Shown here in pieces: positions 28,401 to 35,896 of a stretch of 64,000 bases of DNA. The stretch's first letter is position 1, and each line of letters begins with the position of its first letter. Source of the stretch: Bacteroidaceae bacterium (GTDB taxonomy: Bacteria; Bacteroidota; Bacteroidia; Bacteroidales; Bacteroidaceae); assembly GCA_017379075.1 (NCBI GenBank), contig JAFNXL010000010.1, positions 84,025 through 148,024 of the forward strand. The letters are read 5' to 3'. The notes beneath the pieces were generated by a model. The model had not been told where the DNA came from. It made no database searches and was given only the letters and a program-made list of their open reading frames with translations. A program made the position numbers and the translations under genes.

Positions 28401-30263
28401 ATGGCAGAAGCCAAGGCCGAAAGCGAAAAGACCGGCGAACCGCTGGATTCCATTCTGGCACGCAAGCAAAGCAACGTCAAGGGTGTCAGCGACAAGAAGC
28501 TGCCCAACCGCAAGGTACAGGGATTTGCCAAGGAAATCGCCCTGTTGCCCGACTCCCAGCTTGTCGTCAAGCACGACCAGAAGAGCAACCGTCTGCGAAT
28601 AACAGCCCTCGACTCCACCGGCCACCCCGTCAAGATACGTTACAAGCGCATAGACGAAACCTCCATTCGCATTAAGAACGAAGTGGAGGACACCACCCAG
28701 CTGCGCCTCAACATCATTGCCCTACCCAAGCGCGAGGAACAGAAGTGGTACACCTGGGCACAGGCCGGCGCACGCCTGCTCATGTCATTGCGCAACGTGA
28801 GCCTGAGCTACCGCAACACCTACAACCTTGCCCTACCCGGCTTCCTTCCGCAAGTGGGCGACATGCTTGGACAGACACGCAATGGCGGCAATGGTCCCTT
28901 CAGTCCTGGCATCGACTTCGGATTCGGTCTTGTGGGCGACTCCTATATCGAACGCGCCAAGGAACGCGGCTGGCTGCTCTGCGCGGACAGCGTGAGCACC
29001 CCCGCCACCACAGCCCGTACAGAGGATATGCAAATCAAGGCCACCGTAGAACCGCTCACCGACCTGAAGATAGACCTCAGCATGAGCCACACCCACAGCC
29101 GCAACAAGAGCATACAGTATATGTATCAGGGCAACCCCACCGTGCAGAGCGGTTCTTTCAGCATGACCACCATCTCCCTGCGCACCGCCTTCCGCGGTTC
29201 CGGAAATGCACGCAACGGATACAGGAACAAGACCTTTACCGATTTCCAACGCAATCTGGACATCATGCAACAACGCGTTGAACAGCAATACATCGGAACC
29301 GAATATCCCCAGGGAGTGGGATTCCAGGGCCAGTTCAATCCCGCAAACGGAACCGTAAACAAATACAGCGCCGATGTGATGATACCGGCCTTCCTGGCCG
29401 CCTACACCGGCAGCGATGCCAAGACCAGCGCACTGGACATCTTCCCCGCCATGTCAAAGATGCTTCCCAACTGGAACGTAACCTATAAGGGACTGAGCAA
29501 CCTGCCCTGGGTGCGCGACAATTTCAAGAGCGTAAACCTTACCCACGGATACAAGAGCGTATACAACGTGGGCGCCTACCAGTCATACAGCTCATGGGTG
29601 GAAAGCATGGGCAGCGGCGGCGCAATGGGCTATGCGCTGAACACAACCACCGGCACCTTCATGCCCAGTTCAATGTTCGACATCAGCACAGTCAGCCTGA
29701 ATGAAAGTTTCTCACCCCTTATCGGACTGAACATGACCTTCATGAACAACATGACCCTGAAGATGGAATACAAGACCACCCGCGTTTCCACACTGAGTGT
29801 AACCAGCGCTCAGATCAACGAGACTGGCTCAAACGACATGGTCATCGGTTGGGGCTACAAGATAAACGACTTCCGCCTGAGCAGCATCTTCGGAAGCGGA
29901 AAGGCCAGCGCCAAGGCCAAGAAGCGTGCGCCCAACAGCAAGAGACGCGATGGCGAGACCAAAGAACCCGAAGTGGCCTCCACCAGCAAGAGCAATTTCG
30001 CGCACGACCTCAATCTGCGTTTCGACTTCAGCCTGCGCAACCAGAGCGCCATCCGCCGCGACCTCCAGACCAGCCTGAGCGAAGCCACATCGGGCAGCAA
30101 GGCGTTCAAGACCAGTGCCGCCGTGGAGTACACCGTAAGCCGAATGGTCAGCCTCAGCCTCTATTACGACCGCCAGCGCTCCGAGCCCCTGCTCTCAAGC
30201 AGCAGCTACCCCACCGTCACACAAGACTTCGGCATGAGTATGAAGTTCTCTCTCACCAGGTAG
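22464..30263 (+). CDS. sprA: T9SS outer-membrane translocon SprA (Sov)
   Basis: SprA forms the giant 36-strand beta-barrel of the type IX secretion system, through which folded cargo with C-terminal sorting domains leaves the cell. The 2599-residue product begins with a signal-like segment (KLFALFLIAFSIHVLAAMHL) after a GTG start. It contains the SprA N-terminal repeats (for example FGFDFDEKINLSLTGKVGDK and DYEVSKNFTLGGTLMFLNEQ), a Lys/Glu-rich helical insertion at about 1950-2000, and a C-terminal run of amphipathic strands ending DFGMSMKFSLTR, an aromatic-poor but barrel-like end. Length is in the family range. A divergent ruvA next door is, to my knowledge, common in Bacteroidales. Confidence 0.95.
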   Translation: MSARKLFALFLIAFSIHVLAAMHLASPLNEMPATVLSPGTAKQDTIAKDTTTKRKPRYSVRRTGTSGTDDLKKKTADLRDPDNLKTEVTYDEKDNSYTVGTTLDPLDKGQKKGAGASRRSTPTPQSGKSSATGPMGSILPTNSNGFNLTTATGYLSAPLLMTLEEYQEWSIKESMKRYYKQKNAEAFEQEGKNKFDFTDMKFDLGPAEKIFGPGGVQIKTQGSAELKLGGNMKRVNNPALAANRRKTFGFDFDEKINLSLTGKVGDKINLNLNYNTESTFDYDAQNLKLKYDGKEDDIIKLIEAGNISFPSNMSLVPGVSSLFGLRTDVQFGRLKMQTVVSQKKSASKSVSSKGGSQTNTFEFSATNYEENRHFFLNHFFRQQYDRNMQSLPTIASGISIKRVEIWVTNKTASTTNNRNIIALADLGENSQVSNPIWTVNNEYRVPANRANSLYDMLVNNYAGARDISQATGVLDQIPGFEGSVDYEKLQSARLLSSNEYSVNQALGYVSLNSTLQTDDVLAIAYEYTYGGTTYQVGEFAADLSNNSEALFVKLLKGTTGSPKSPSWKLMMKNIYNLGASSMSSEKFRLDIKYQSDSSGVYLTYIPEEKLKNTPLLRAMQLDRLDANNNLNSNGQFDYIEGFTVSRGRIIFPVAEPFGSHLRKWIGNDAIADKYCFPELYDSTKTVAKQIAEHDKFLLTGQYKGSNSSEIDLGVTNIAQGSVIVTAGGVTLTENSDYLVDYSMGRVTIINQSILDAGTKVNASVESNDNYGMQRKTMMGVNLDYEVSKNFTLGGTLMFLNEQPLTTKVNMGSEPLKNTLWGARINWKRESQWLTDMVDKLPLIQATQPSQISINAEVAQLMAGQNKKIQGEASYLDDFENSSQKTSLSQPTYWIMASTPSMFAESKLTSDVRYGYNRALMAWYYVDPIFTRRSSTLTPSHIKSDLEQLSNHYVREVYERELYPQKAQNSYTSASSLSVLNLAFYPSERGPYNLTTDVTSDGRLTRPETKWGGLMRRMENTDFEAQNIQYIEFWMMDPFVYKKDTPGNHGGDFYINLGEVSEDILKDGKKYFESGMPVDGNSQYFTETIWGRMPNTSSVTYAFNNEEGSRARQDIGLNGLTDEEEKSFATYQQFLAQMQGRVNAQVYDSLQADPANDNYHYYRGTDFDRAQTSILNRYKRINMPQGNSADSDTNPESYETAWKSTPDIEDINQDYTLNEYEKYYQYRISIRPEDMVVGRNHIADKRQASVKLRNGKTEECTWYLFRVPIDAYESRVGSISDFTSIRFMRMFMTGFSEEVILRLATLDLVHGDWRTYDQPLYVGQSPSSDGTITVSTVNIEENNDKEPVNYVLPPGISTITDPSQTQLVESNEQAMAITVDGLAPGDARAVYKNCNYNMRQYKHLQMFVHANALAQNITATADGETSIFIRLGSDYKSNYYEYEVPLKLTPPSNKYNRYSPADQRAVWPEDNLIDIDLDIFTNLKKARNTRNSLGMASYNARYSEYDERRPSNKVTIMGNPTLGEVKTIMVGVRNNGRTVKSVEVWANELRLQEFSNEGGWAAQGNMNVQLSDIGSVNVAAQMETAGFGGIEQSVADRSDENTIDYTVTTQVELGRILPEKAKVSVPLYYSYGKTTVKPKYNPFDTDMMLQDAIDALATQQERDSLSSLTTHTERSRNLSFSGIRVNIASKKHPMPYDPANFTFNYSHTEQSTEGETTVYENERTWKGGMNYSWSPNWKTWEPFKDLKGKSKWLQIVKDQNLSFAPQSITFNTDLTRNYYELQERDLDNLQSPNALPVNFSQSFLWNRQFQLRWDIFKALHFNFQSGTRAEVEEPYMQVNKDLYADRYDAWKDSVKMSLRNFGRPLDYNQTVQVSYKLPIHRIPIFDWITADGSYNGTYGWKRGAELQDGSTLGHTVNTQRTINLNGKLAMETLYNHSPFLKEANKRFSASNAKNEANKKVQEKKRKDEAKQKQKEEQEKMMAEAKAESEKTGEPLDSILARKQSNVKGVSDKKLPNRKVQGFAKEIALLPDSQLVVKHDQKSNRLRITALDSTGHPVKIRYKRIDETSIRIKNEVEDTTQLRLNIIALPKREEQKWYTWAQAGARLLMSLRNVSLSYRNTYNLALPGFLPQVGDMLGQTRNGGNGPFSPGIDFGFGLVGDSYIERAKERGWLLCADSVSTPATTARTEDMQIKATVEPLTDLKIDLSMSHTHSRNKSIQYMYQGNPTVQSGSFSMTTISLRTAFRGSGNARNGYRNKTFTDFQRNLDIMQQRVEQQYIGTEYPQGVGFQGQFNPANGTVNKYSADVMIPAFLAAYTGSDAKTSALDIFPAMSKMLPNWNVTYKGLSNLPWVRDNFKSVNLTHGYKSVYNVGAYQSYSSWVESMGSGGAMGYALNTTTGTFMPSSMFDISTVSLNESFSPLIGLNMTFMNNMTLKMEYKTTRVSTLSVTSAQINETGSNDMVIGWGYKINDFRLSSIFGSGKASAKAKKRAPNSKRRDGETKEPEVASTSKSNFAHDLNLRFDFSLRNQSAIRRDLQTSLSEATSGSKAFKTSAAVEYTVSRMVSLSLYYDRQRSEPLLSSSSYPTVTQDFGMSMKFSLTR

Positions 30264-30339
30264 GTTTGTAGGGTGGCGCTAAAAAATCCTCGGGTTTAAG
30301 TTTCCCTAAAATTGGACCATCAAATTGCATGTAAAAGCA

Positions 30340-30366
30340 GGGGGTGCCAGATTCTCCTGACACCCC
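30340..30366 (+). terminator. Hairpin after sprA
   Basis: GGGGTG (30341-30346) pairs with CACCCC (30361-30366), with an inner CAG/CTG extension. The following sequence GATTATTTC is only weakly T-rich. It sits 77 bp past the sprA stop, at the boundary to the restriction island. Confidence 0.45.
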
Positions 30367-30457
30367 GATTATTTCAATACCTCAGTGCCTCTTACTGCAC
30401 CGTATTATCTTTTAAATATTTATAATAAAGGGCTTTTATGTAAACAATTCTGCTGCT

Positions 30458-31810
30458 TTATATCCTATAATACTTCCCATTACGAGGCGCCCCCCTAAAT
30501 TCAATTAAAGATTGGTCTTTAAGGATTTTCAAATATCGTTCAATGGTTTTTGTGGGCCGTTCTAAACTCAAAGCAATATCTTTTAATCTCAGGCCTTCAT
30601 CATCCTTAAAGAGACTCATAACACTTATCAATTCTTGTTTTACATTATCTGTCACCCCTTCTAAATCAAAAATTACTCCCTCATTTACACCCTCATTTAC
30701 ACCCTCATTTACACCCTCATTTATCTGGGCATTGGACGTTATCGGTAAAGTTATACGAATAAAGTTATCAGTAAACTTAAAGCAATCTTCACCGTATGCC
30801 CGCAAAATACGAGGAATACCAGAACCTAATGATTCTACCAATTCCACATCGCGGTAGATACGCATCAGCTCCTTGTTGCGTGGAATGGATATACCATTGA
30901 AGAACTCCTCTTTTGTGAGGGATTCGGGCAAACGACCAGCAGAAGTTATCTCAAGTCTATCGGGGAATATCTCAAACTTTGGTGGCACCTCAAACGAATA
31001 GTCATTATGTACGATGGCATTGATGACAGCCTCACGCAAAGCAACCTTGTTCCACAATGGGGTCTCAATACGCTCCATCGGAGTTATGGTTGCAGCCACT
31101 TTGTTTTCAATGTCAAGTTTAGACAAAACACTCTTGGTCGCTTTGATAAGAGAACAATAACCATACTCGTTGTTCTCTACCAAATCGCAACGGTCAAGGC
31201 TTGAATACTTTGCCACCTTGATTGAATTGCCATTCTCATCAGCCAACAGATAAGCAACATAGTTGTACTTGCCATCATCTGTAAGCAATTCCAGCGTCCG
31301 CTTGAAATTATCATTCAGCCGTTTACCTCGTTCATCATAATAGATGCGCAGCTGTTCAAAACTTAAATCTTGACGATTGGATACTATGCGCCCGATAGAG
31401 TTGCGTGTACGCATTGCAAACAGACGGTCAATCTGCTCTTGAGGCATAGGCTCGGCAGATGTTCCAACACGGATATACGCACCTCGCGGAGTCATACCAT
31501 ATTTTGTTTTGAAATATGGCTTCTCTATTCCGCTCGCTACCGTAACCTTGATTATGCTGCGTCCATCTTTTTGTTCCTCTGCAATATCAAATAGCCCCAT
31601 AGCGGACGGAGAAATATTATGCTTGATGCGGTCTTTCAACCTCAGCATACAATCATCCACATCGCTGACACCCACAGTTGAGCCATCCTTATCAATGCCG
31701 ATATAAATGTAGCCGCCCTCCTTGTAGTTAAGGAATGCCACAACCTCCTTCTCAATATCAAGTTCAGGAGTCAATTCTCTTTTGTATTCTATGCGGTTGG
31801 TTTCTGTCAT
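30458..31810 (-). CDS. AlbA_2 (Schlafen-like) ATP-binding protein with NEGV repeats
   Basis: The 450-residue protein has an N-terminal AlbA_2/Schlafen-type domain (EYKRELTPEL, AFLNYKEGGYIYIGIDKDG), a middle ATPase-like domain (REAVINAIVHNDYS, VELVESLGSGIPRILRAYG) of the kind annotated RecG-like, and a C-terminal winged-helix region (LKDIALSLERPTKTIERYLK). Such proteins are frequent companions of type I restriction systems and defence islands; their biochemical role is unclear. Between the ATPase and winged helix is INEGVNEGVNEGVNEGV, encoded by a 12-bp tandem repeat. It is the last gene of the minus-strand island, 18 bp after the Ymh gene. Confidence 0.8.
   Translation of the reverse strand: MTETNRIEYKRELTPELDIEKEVVAFLNYKEGGYIYIGIDKDGSTVGVSDVDDCMLRLKDRIKHNISPSAMGLFDIAEEQKDGRSIIKVTVASGIEKPYFKTKYGMTPRGAYIRVGTSAEPMPQEQIDRLFAMRTRNSIGRIVSNRQDLSFEQLRIYYDERGKRLNDNFKRTLELLTDDGKYNYVAYLLADENGNSIKVAKYSSLDRCDLVENNEYGYCSLIKATKSVLSKLDIENKVAATITPMERIETPLWNKVALREAVINAIVHNDYSFEVPPKFEIFPDRLEITSAGRLPESLTKEEFFNGISIPRNKELMRIYRDVELVESLGSGIPRILRAYGEDCFKFTDNFIRITLPITSNAQINEGVNEGVNEGVNEGVIFDLEGVTDNVKQELISVMSLFKDDEGLRLKDIALSLERPTKTIERYLKILKDQSLIEFRGAPRNGKYYRI
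30675..30722 (-). repeat. 12-bp in-frame tandem repeat (four units) inside an AlbA_2 gene
   Basis: On the plus strand, ACACCCTCATTT occurs three times in tandem (30687-30722), preceded by a one-mismatch copy at 30675-30686. Each unit encodes Asn-Glu-Gly-Val on the minus strand. Unit number could change by slippage without shifting the frame, altering linker length. Confidence 0.85.
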
Positions 31811-31828
31811 AAGAATTCTATCTAATTA

Positions 31829-32560
31829 CTAAACGAGTTCATCATCTATCTTATACATTAGCATACTAGCAAAATGCAGTTCTCTAATGGCATTATCTTT
31901 AGTTATCAACAGATTGTTATGCGCTTGAGGATTTCTGATTCCAGTCATTGCCCCAGCAAACATTTCCATATATCCCTGTTGTATATTGGTTCCTGTTTCT
32001 GTGGATATATCTCCAAGTTTAATTATTGGATTCTGAACAGAAAATGCGGCCTGCATTAATTTTGCGCCATCCTTCTCTACCGACGTTCTATCTTTATATA
32101 TTTTTTTTACTCGCGTGTTTATTTCTTTAAACGCAGCTTCTACAGCATCCGCATAATGCTCATTATTAAAACGAGCTTTAGAAACAGCAACTATCTGTGG
32201 GTGTATATTTTCCCAAATAGACGACGGATTATTATTGCTAGATCCATTTAGATATGTTATAGTTGCTATAACTTCGCCAAAAGAGTATGGGTTAATACCA
32301 TTCTGAGGAGTTACTAGTTGTTGACCAAATTGATTCACCGAGATTAGATCCGATGTTTTTAAGTTAGGTAGTATCTTATCTCTCAACCTGTCTCTAAATG
32401 TATGATACTCTTCTGGTATTAATGGAATTAATTGATATAAAGCACTATAAAGGTCATTATAACTGATAGCGTTGCTAGGGATCCGTCGTACATTAATCAT
32501 ATTACGAACGCTATCAACAACTTGAATACATTTATTTAACTGTTCTCTATATTTGTTCAT
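31829..32560 (-). CDS. Ymh-family (TIGR02391/PF09509-like) protein
   Basis: The 243-residue product is AT-rich and carries the pattern of the Hypoth_Ymh family in its C-terminal half: IHPQIVAVSKARFNNEHYAD, AVEAAFKEINTRVKK, LMQAAFS, then EMFAGAMTGIRNPQAHNN. This family is often found with restriction-modification or abortive-infection loci and resembles HEPN-like helical proteins. The function is unproved. The RNPQAH motif is a plausible active or RNA-contact site, by analogy to HEPN RxxxxH. Its start overlaps the stop of the GIY-YIG gene by 4 bp. Confidence 0.7.
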   Translation of the reverse strand: MNKYREQLNKCIQVVDSVRNMINVRRIPSNAISYNDLYSALYQLIPLIPEEYHTFRDRLRDKILPNLKTSDLISVNQFGQQLVTPQNGINPYSFGEVIATITYLNGSSNNNPSSIWENIHPQIVAVSKARFNNEHYADAVEAAFKEINTRVKKIYKDRTSVEKDGAKLMQAAFSVQNPIIKLGDISTETGTNIQQGYMEMFAGAMTGIRNPQAHNNLLITKDNAIRELHFASMLMYKIDDELV

Positions 32561-33387
32561 AGTTCCAATTGTTTTCTGTAAACTGAATCCAATGTGTTAC
32601 CTTCTTTATCTTTCCACACGAGCCAGCCATTATTGCTACTGCCTATGCAGAAGTCGGCGGCAGTGCTCGGGCTGGAGAAGGTTTTGTCAGAGGTCAACAC
32701 CAGTTTATCCCCCTCTGTGGCCGTATATTCTTGCAGCATCTTCTCGCGTTTCTCTTTCCAGTTAAACGATGGCACCATTGTTTGGGCTATTACGCTACCT
32801 TTCAGTACAGTAAAGCCATTGGAACTATAGAAACCTTTCGCTTCACATCCGCGCCCTTTAGTGTAGAACAGATGTTCAGCCTTGGGTTGCGACACCTCAA
32901 ATATGTTGCAACCGATGAACGAAGCCAAGAACTTCACATCCTCAAAGAACTCATCCATTGAGTCCTGCTGATATTCGGGCAGATTTGGAGCCTTGGGGGT
33001 CTGCTTATTATCATTCAGAACAAAAACATTCGCTTTCTTAGCCTCAGCAATTGCTTTGTGTTCCAAGTATTGCACATCGGCTTTGGTCATATCAGCATCC
33101 TTTGATACGAATATGAGCGCTTTTTGCCAGAACGCCTTCTTGCTATCGTGGTCTTTCACTCGTTCACGGAAATTCTCAGTCTCGCCTATGTATGCTTGTG
33201 GCTTGGTCGCTTCATCTTCACCTAACAATATGTAAAATGCTGGTTTCTGTAACTTCTCCTGCGTATTGAGATAAGCAAGATTCGAACGAGGGACAACAAA
33301 CATCTGGCAAATCTTATTGCTGATGAATGCATATTGAGTTCCTTTCGGATCTCCGTCTATCAGGTATGTGGTTACTGTTTTGCCCAT
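32557..33387 (-). CDS. GIY-YIG nuclease family protein with DUF4357-like C-terminus
   Basis: The 276-residue protein has a GIY-YIG-like nuclease domain at about residues 48-140 (PAFYILLGEDEATKPQAYIG, then ETENFRERVKDH and LEHKAIAEAKK), where FYILLG/AYIG stand for the GIY and YIG blocks. The C-terminal 100 residues (GFYSSNGFTVLKGSVIAQT, SPSTAADFCIGSSNNGWLVW) match the DUF4357 type. Proteins of this architecture are often encoded within type I restriction loci in Bacteroidetes. Whether it cuts DNA is unknown. It lies 62 bp after hsdR. Confidence 0.82.
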   Translation of the reverse strand: MGKTVTTYLIDGDPKGTQYAFISNKICQMFVVPRSNLAYLNTQEKLQKPAFYILLGEDEATKPQAYIGETENFRERVKDHDSKKAFWQKALIFVSKDADMTKADVQYLEHKAIAEAKKANVFVLNDNKQTPKAPNLPEYQQDSMDEFFEDVKFLASFIGCNIFEVSQPKAEHLFYTKGRGCEAKGFYSSNGFTVLKGSVIAQTMVPSFNWKEKREKMLQEYTATEGDKLVLTSDKTFSSPSTAADFCIGSSNNGWLVWKDKEGNTLDSVYRKQLEL

Positions 33388-33449
33388 GATTATATTTCAA
33401 TAATTTATATATACAACTCTACAATTCATTTTGTAGCAGAAGTTATAAT

Positions 33450-35777
33450 TTACGAATACAACACCCGTTGCGCCTCATAATAAGTATCGCGGGCTTTCAA
33501 CGGACCTCCCATTTGCTGGATTCCTTCAGGGATAGAACCGAACTTCAAGGCAAGTAACTGAGGCAAACGCTTGGTGCCTAATTCTTCTACACCCGAAGTT
33601 ACATAAGCCGTCATCAAGTACTCAATAAAATCCTTCTGGGCTTGTGGTAAGGCTTCTGCGTATGCTTTCAAGCGTTCGGCACGCTCGGCACGTTCGATTG
33701 GTGATGTGGCAAAGGAAATGTATTCAAGTACATCCAGCAAGTCGCTTGTGTCGGCATCGATGGCGTGGCGTATATCTTTCAATACCTCTACCCCATAGCC
33801 TGCTTGTTCCAGCTTTTCCAACAAGGCCTCGCGCGATTCCGGATTTGCCCATAATGCGCGTAAGTCTTCCAGCGATTGGAAATAGTCAGGCATATCACCA
33901 AACATTTCGCTGATGAATTGCTGGGCACTAATTGGGCGTCCATCCTTGCCGTAGAACATCACCTCGTTGGCAAACTTGATGTTACGCTTCTTCTTGTCGC
34001 TGAGTATGATTTCCAGCGGTTCTTTCTTTGGTGTTGGTTCGTTACCTCCTAATTCCTCCTCTACTTTTCCGCAATTGCCTTCTTCCTCCTCAATGGTAGG
34101 ATATGGTCGTGGTTTTTTGGTGCATGTACACGGATTGTTCTTGCACTTGGGGCATACCGGGTCGCCATCCCAATCGGGTTTGGCGTAGTTCTCGTAGGCA
34201 CGTACAAAGTCGAAGATGGTGAAGTAATACTTGCCCTCATACACTCGTGTACCACGCCCCACAATCTGCTTGTATTCGATGATGGAGTTTACCGGGCGCA
34301 TCAACACGATGTTACGCACGTTCAGTGCATCCACGCCCGTACTCAGTTTCTCGCTGGTAGTCAGTATGGTTGGGATTGTCTTTTCGTTGTCCTTGAACTC
34401 GTCCAGGTAGCGTTCGCCCTCATCGCCGTCATTGGCAGTTACACGCACGCAATATTTTGGATTACCTTCATGCAGACGGTTGATCATGTCTCGAACCTCG
34501 GCTGCATGATGTTGAGTCGCACAGAACACCAAGGTCTTTTCCATCGGGTCTATCAAACTCATAAACTCTTGTACACGGGCTTCGTCACGTTGCCGTATCT
34601 TGATGTTTCCTTGATAGAAATCTTTTTCCGTATAGGTCTTGAACATATCCACCTCGCCACTCACCACCGTGTCATCGGGTGTGTAGTGATAGTCGTCGAT
34701 GGTACTCTTCATGTTGATATGACGGAAAGGCGTCAAGAAACCATCGTCGATACCTTGCTTCAAGGAATACTCGTAGGCATGGTGTGTAAAGTAACCGTAA
34801 GTATTGGCATTCTGATCCACACGAGGAGTAGCAGTCAAGCCCAGTTGTACGGCACTTTCAAAGTAGTTGAGAATGGCACGCCAATTGCTTTCGTCCTTCG
34901 CACCACCCCGATGACATTCATCAATGATGATGAGGTCGAAGAAATCCTTGGGATACTGCCCGAAGTATGGTTCATCATTCTCTCCGCTCATGAAGGTTTG
35001 GAAGATAGTGAAGAAGATACTTCCATTGGTTGGTACCCGTCCTTCCTTGCGGATGCTGCCCGGCTTGATACGCACCAAGGCATCGGAAGCAAATCCGTCG
35101 AACGAGTTGAAGGCTTGGGTAGCCAATGTATTGCGGTCGGCCAAGAAGAGGATGCGCGGACGGGTACCCGTACCGGCTACGTTCCATCTTGACTGAAAGA
35201 GTTTGTAAGCTATTTGGAAAGCAATGAATGTCTTGCCCGTACCCGTAGCCAAGGTAAGCAGGATGCGTCGTTCGCCTTTGGCAATGGCATCCAGCACGCG
35301 GTTGATGGCATTTTCTTGGTAGTAGCGTGGTTTGCGAGAGCCATCGGTGTAGAGAGGCTGTGTGCGGAGTTTGTCCCGCCATTCGTGGGCCTCGCCATAG
35401 GTCATCTGCCACAGTTCCTCGGGACTGGGGAAAGCATCCACAAATCCTTGTACACCCGTAGTGCGGTCTATCTGCCAAATACGGTCGCCATCGGCGGCAT
35501 AGGTATAGCGTATGTCAAGCATCTCGGCATATTCTATGGCTTGCATTACGCCTTCCTGGTAGCCCACCTCATCGGCCTTGGCTTCCACCACCGCCATGCG
35601 TTGTCCTCGATAGAGCAACAGATAGTCGGCCTTCTTGCCCTTCATCTTCACCGATTGACTGATCTTGCCCCGTGTGATGCGGTATTCGGTGCTGATGTGG
35701 CTTCCTTCCACTACGCTCCACCCGGCAGCTTTCAGTTGCGGGTCGATTTTATGGATTCGGGTATCGCTTTCGTTCAT
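33450..35777 (-). CDS. hsdR: Type I restriction enzyme, R (motor and nuclease) subunit
   Basis: HsdR translocates DNA using ATP and cuts it when blocked. The 775-residue protein belongs to the shorter EcoEI-like type. A PD-(D/E)xK nuclease is seen at the N-terminus (D51, then VVEAKA with E65 and K67). The SF2 helicase follows, with Walker A ATGTGKT at about 177-183, DECH at about 286-289, and IVGRGTRVYEGK as motif VI. The C-terminal EcoEI_R_C-like region binds HsdM. A Cys cluster (CPKCKNNPCTC) near residue 545 looks like a small zinc-binding insert. It is separated from hsdS by the AlbA_2 gene. Confidence 0.92.
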   Translation of the reverse strand: MNESDTRIHKIDPQLKAAGWSVVEGSHISTEYRITRGKISQSVKMKGKKADYLLLYRGQRMAVVEAKADEVGYQEGVMQAIEYAEMLDIRYTYAADGDRIWQIDRTTGVQGFVDAFPSPEELWQMTYGEAHEWRDKLRTQPLYTDGSRKPRYYQENAINRVLDAIAKGERRILLTLATGTGKTFIAFQIAYKLFQSRWNVAGTGTRPRILFLADRNTLATQAFNSFDGFASDALVRIKPGSIRKEGRVPTNGSIFFTIFQTFMSGENDEPYFGQYPKDFFDLIIIDECHRGGAKDESNWRAILNYFESAVQLGLTATPRVDQNANTYGYFTHHAYEYSLKQGIDDGFLTPFRHINMKSTIDDYHYTPDDTVVSGEVDMFKTYTEKDFYQGNIKIRQRDEARVQEFMSLIDPMEKTLVFCATQHHAAEVRDMINRLHEGNPKYCVRVTANDGDEGERYLDEFKDNEKTIPTILTTSEKLSTGVDALNVRNIVLMRPVNSIIEYKQIVGRGTRVYEGKYYFTIFDFVRAYENYAKPDWDGDPVCPKCKNNPCTCTKKPRPYPTIEEEEGNCGKVEEELGGNEPTPKKEPLEIILSDKKKRNIKFANEVMFYGKDGRPISAQQFISEMFGDMPDYFQSLEDLRALWANPESREALLEKLEQAGYGVEVLKDIRHAIDADTSDLLDVLEYISFATSPIERAERAERLKAYAEALPQAQKDFIEYLMTAYVTSGVEELGTKRLPQLLALKFGSIPEGIQQMGGPLKARDTYYEAQRVLYS

Positions 35778-35819
35778 ATTGGTTCCTTTTATACGTTACA
35801 CAAAGAGCCTTTAAAGAGG

Positions 35820-35894
35820 ACGGATTTACTTTGCAAATAAGAACATTCTATAAATCAATAATTTATAACAAACACGGATTTGCTTTGCAAATAA
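35820..35894. repeat. Two direct repeats with ATTTGC-TTT-GCAAAT dyad upstream of hsdR
   Basis: ACGGATTTACTTTGCAAATA occurs at 35820-35839 and ACGGATTTGCTTTGCAAATA at 35874-35893, differing at one base and spaced 54 bp apart. The second copy is a perfect dyad ATTTGC/GCAAAT. Both lie in the 119-bp gap between the AlbA_2 gene and hsdR. They could be operator sites for hsdR or scars of insertion of the upstream gene. Confidence 0.6.
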
Positions 35895-35896
35895 AA

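Noticed and set aside
30264-30457. Attachment site matching the right side of the restriction island
   Set aside because: I compared this gap with 42272-42305 and found only a short shared GGGGT/ACCCC theme, not a direct repeat.
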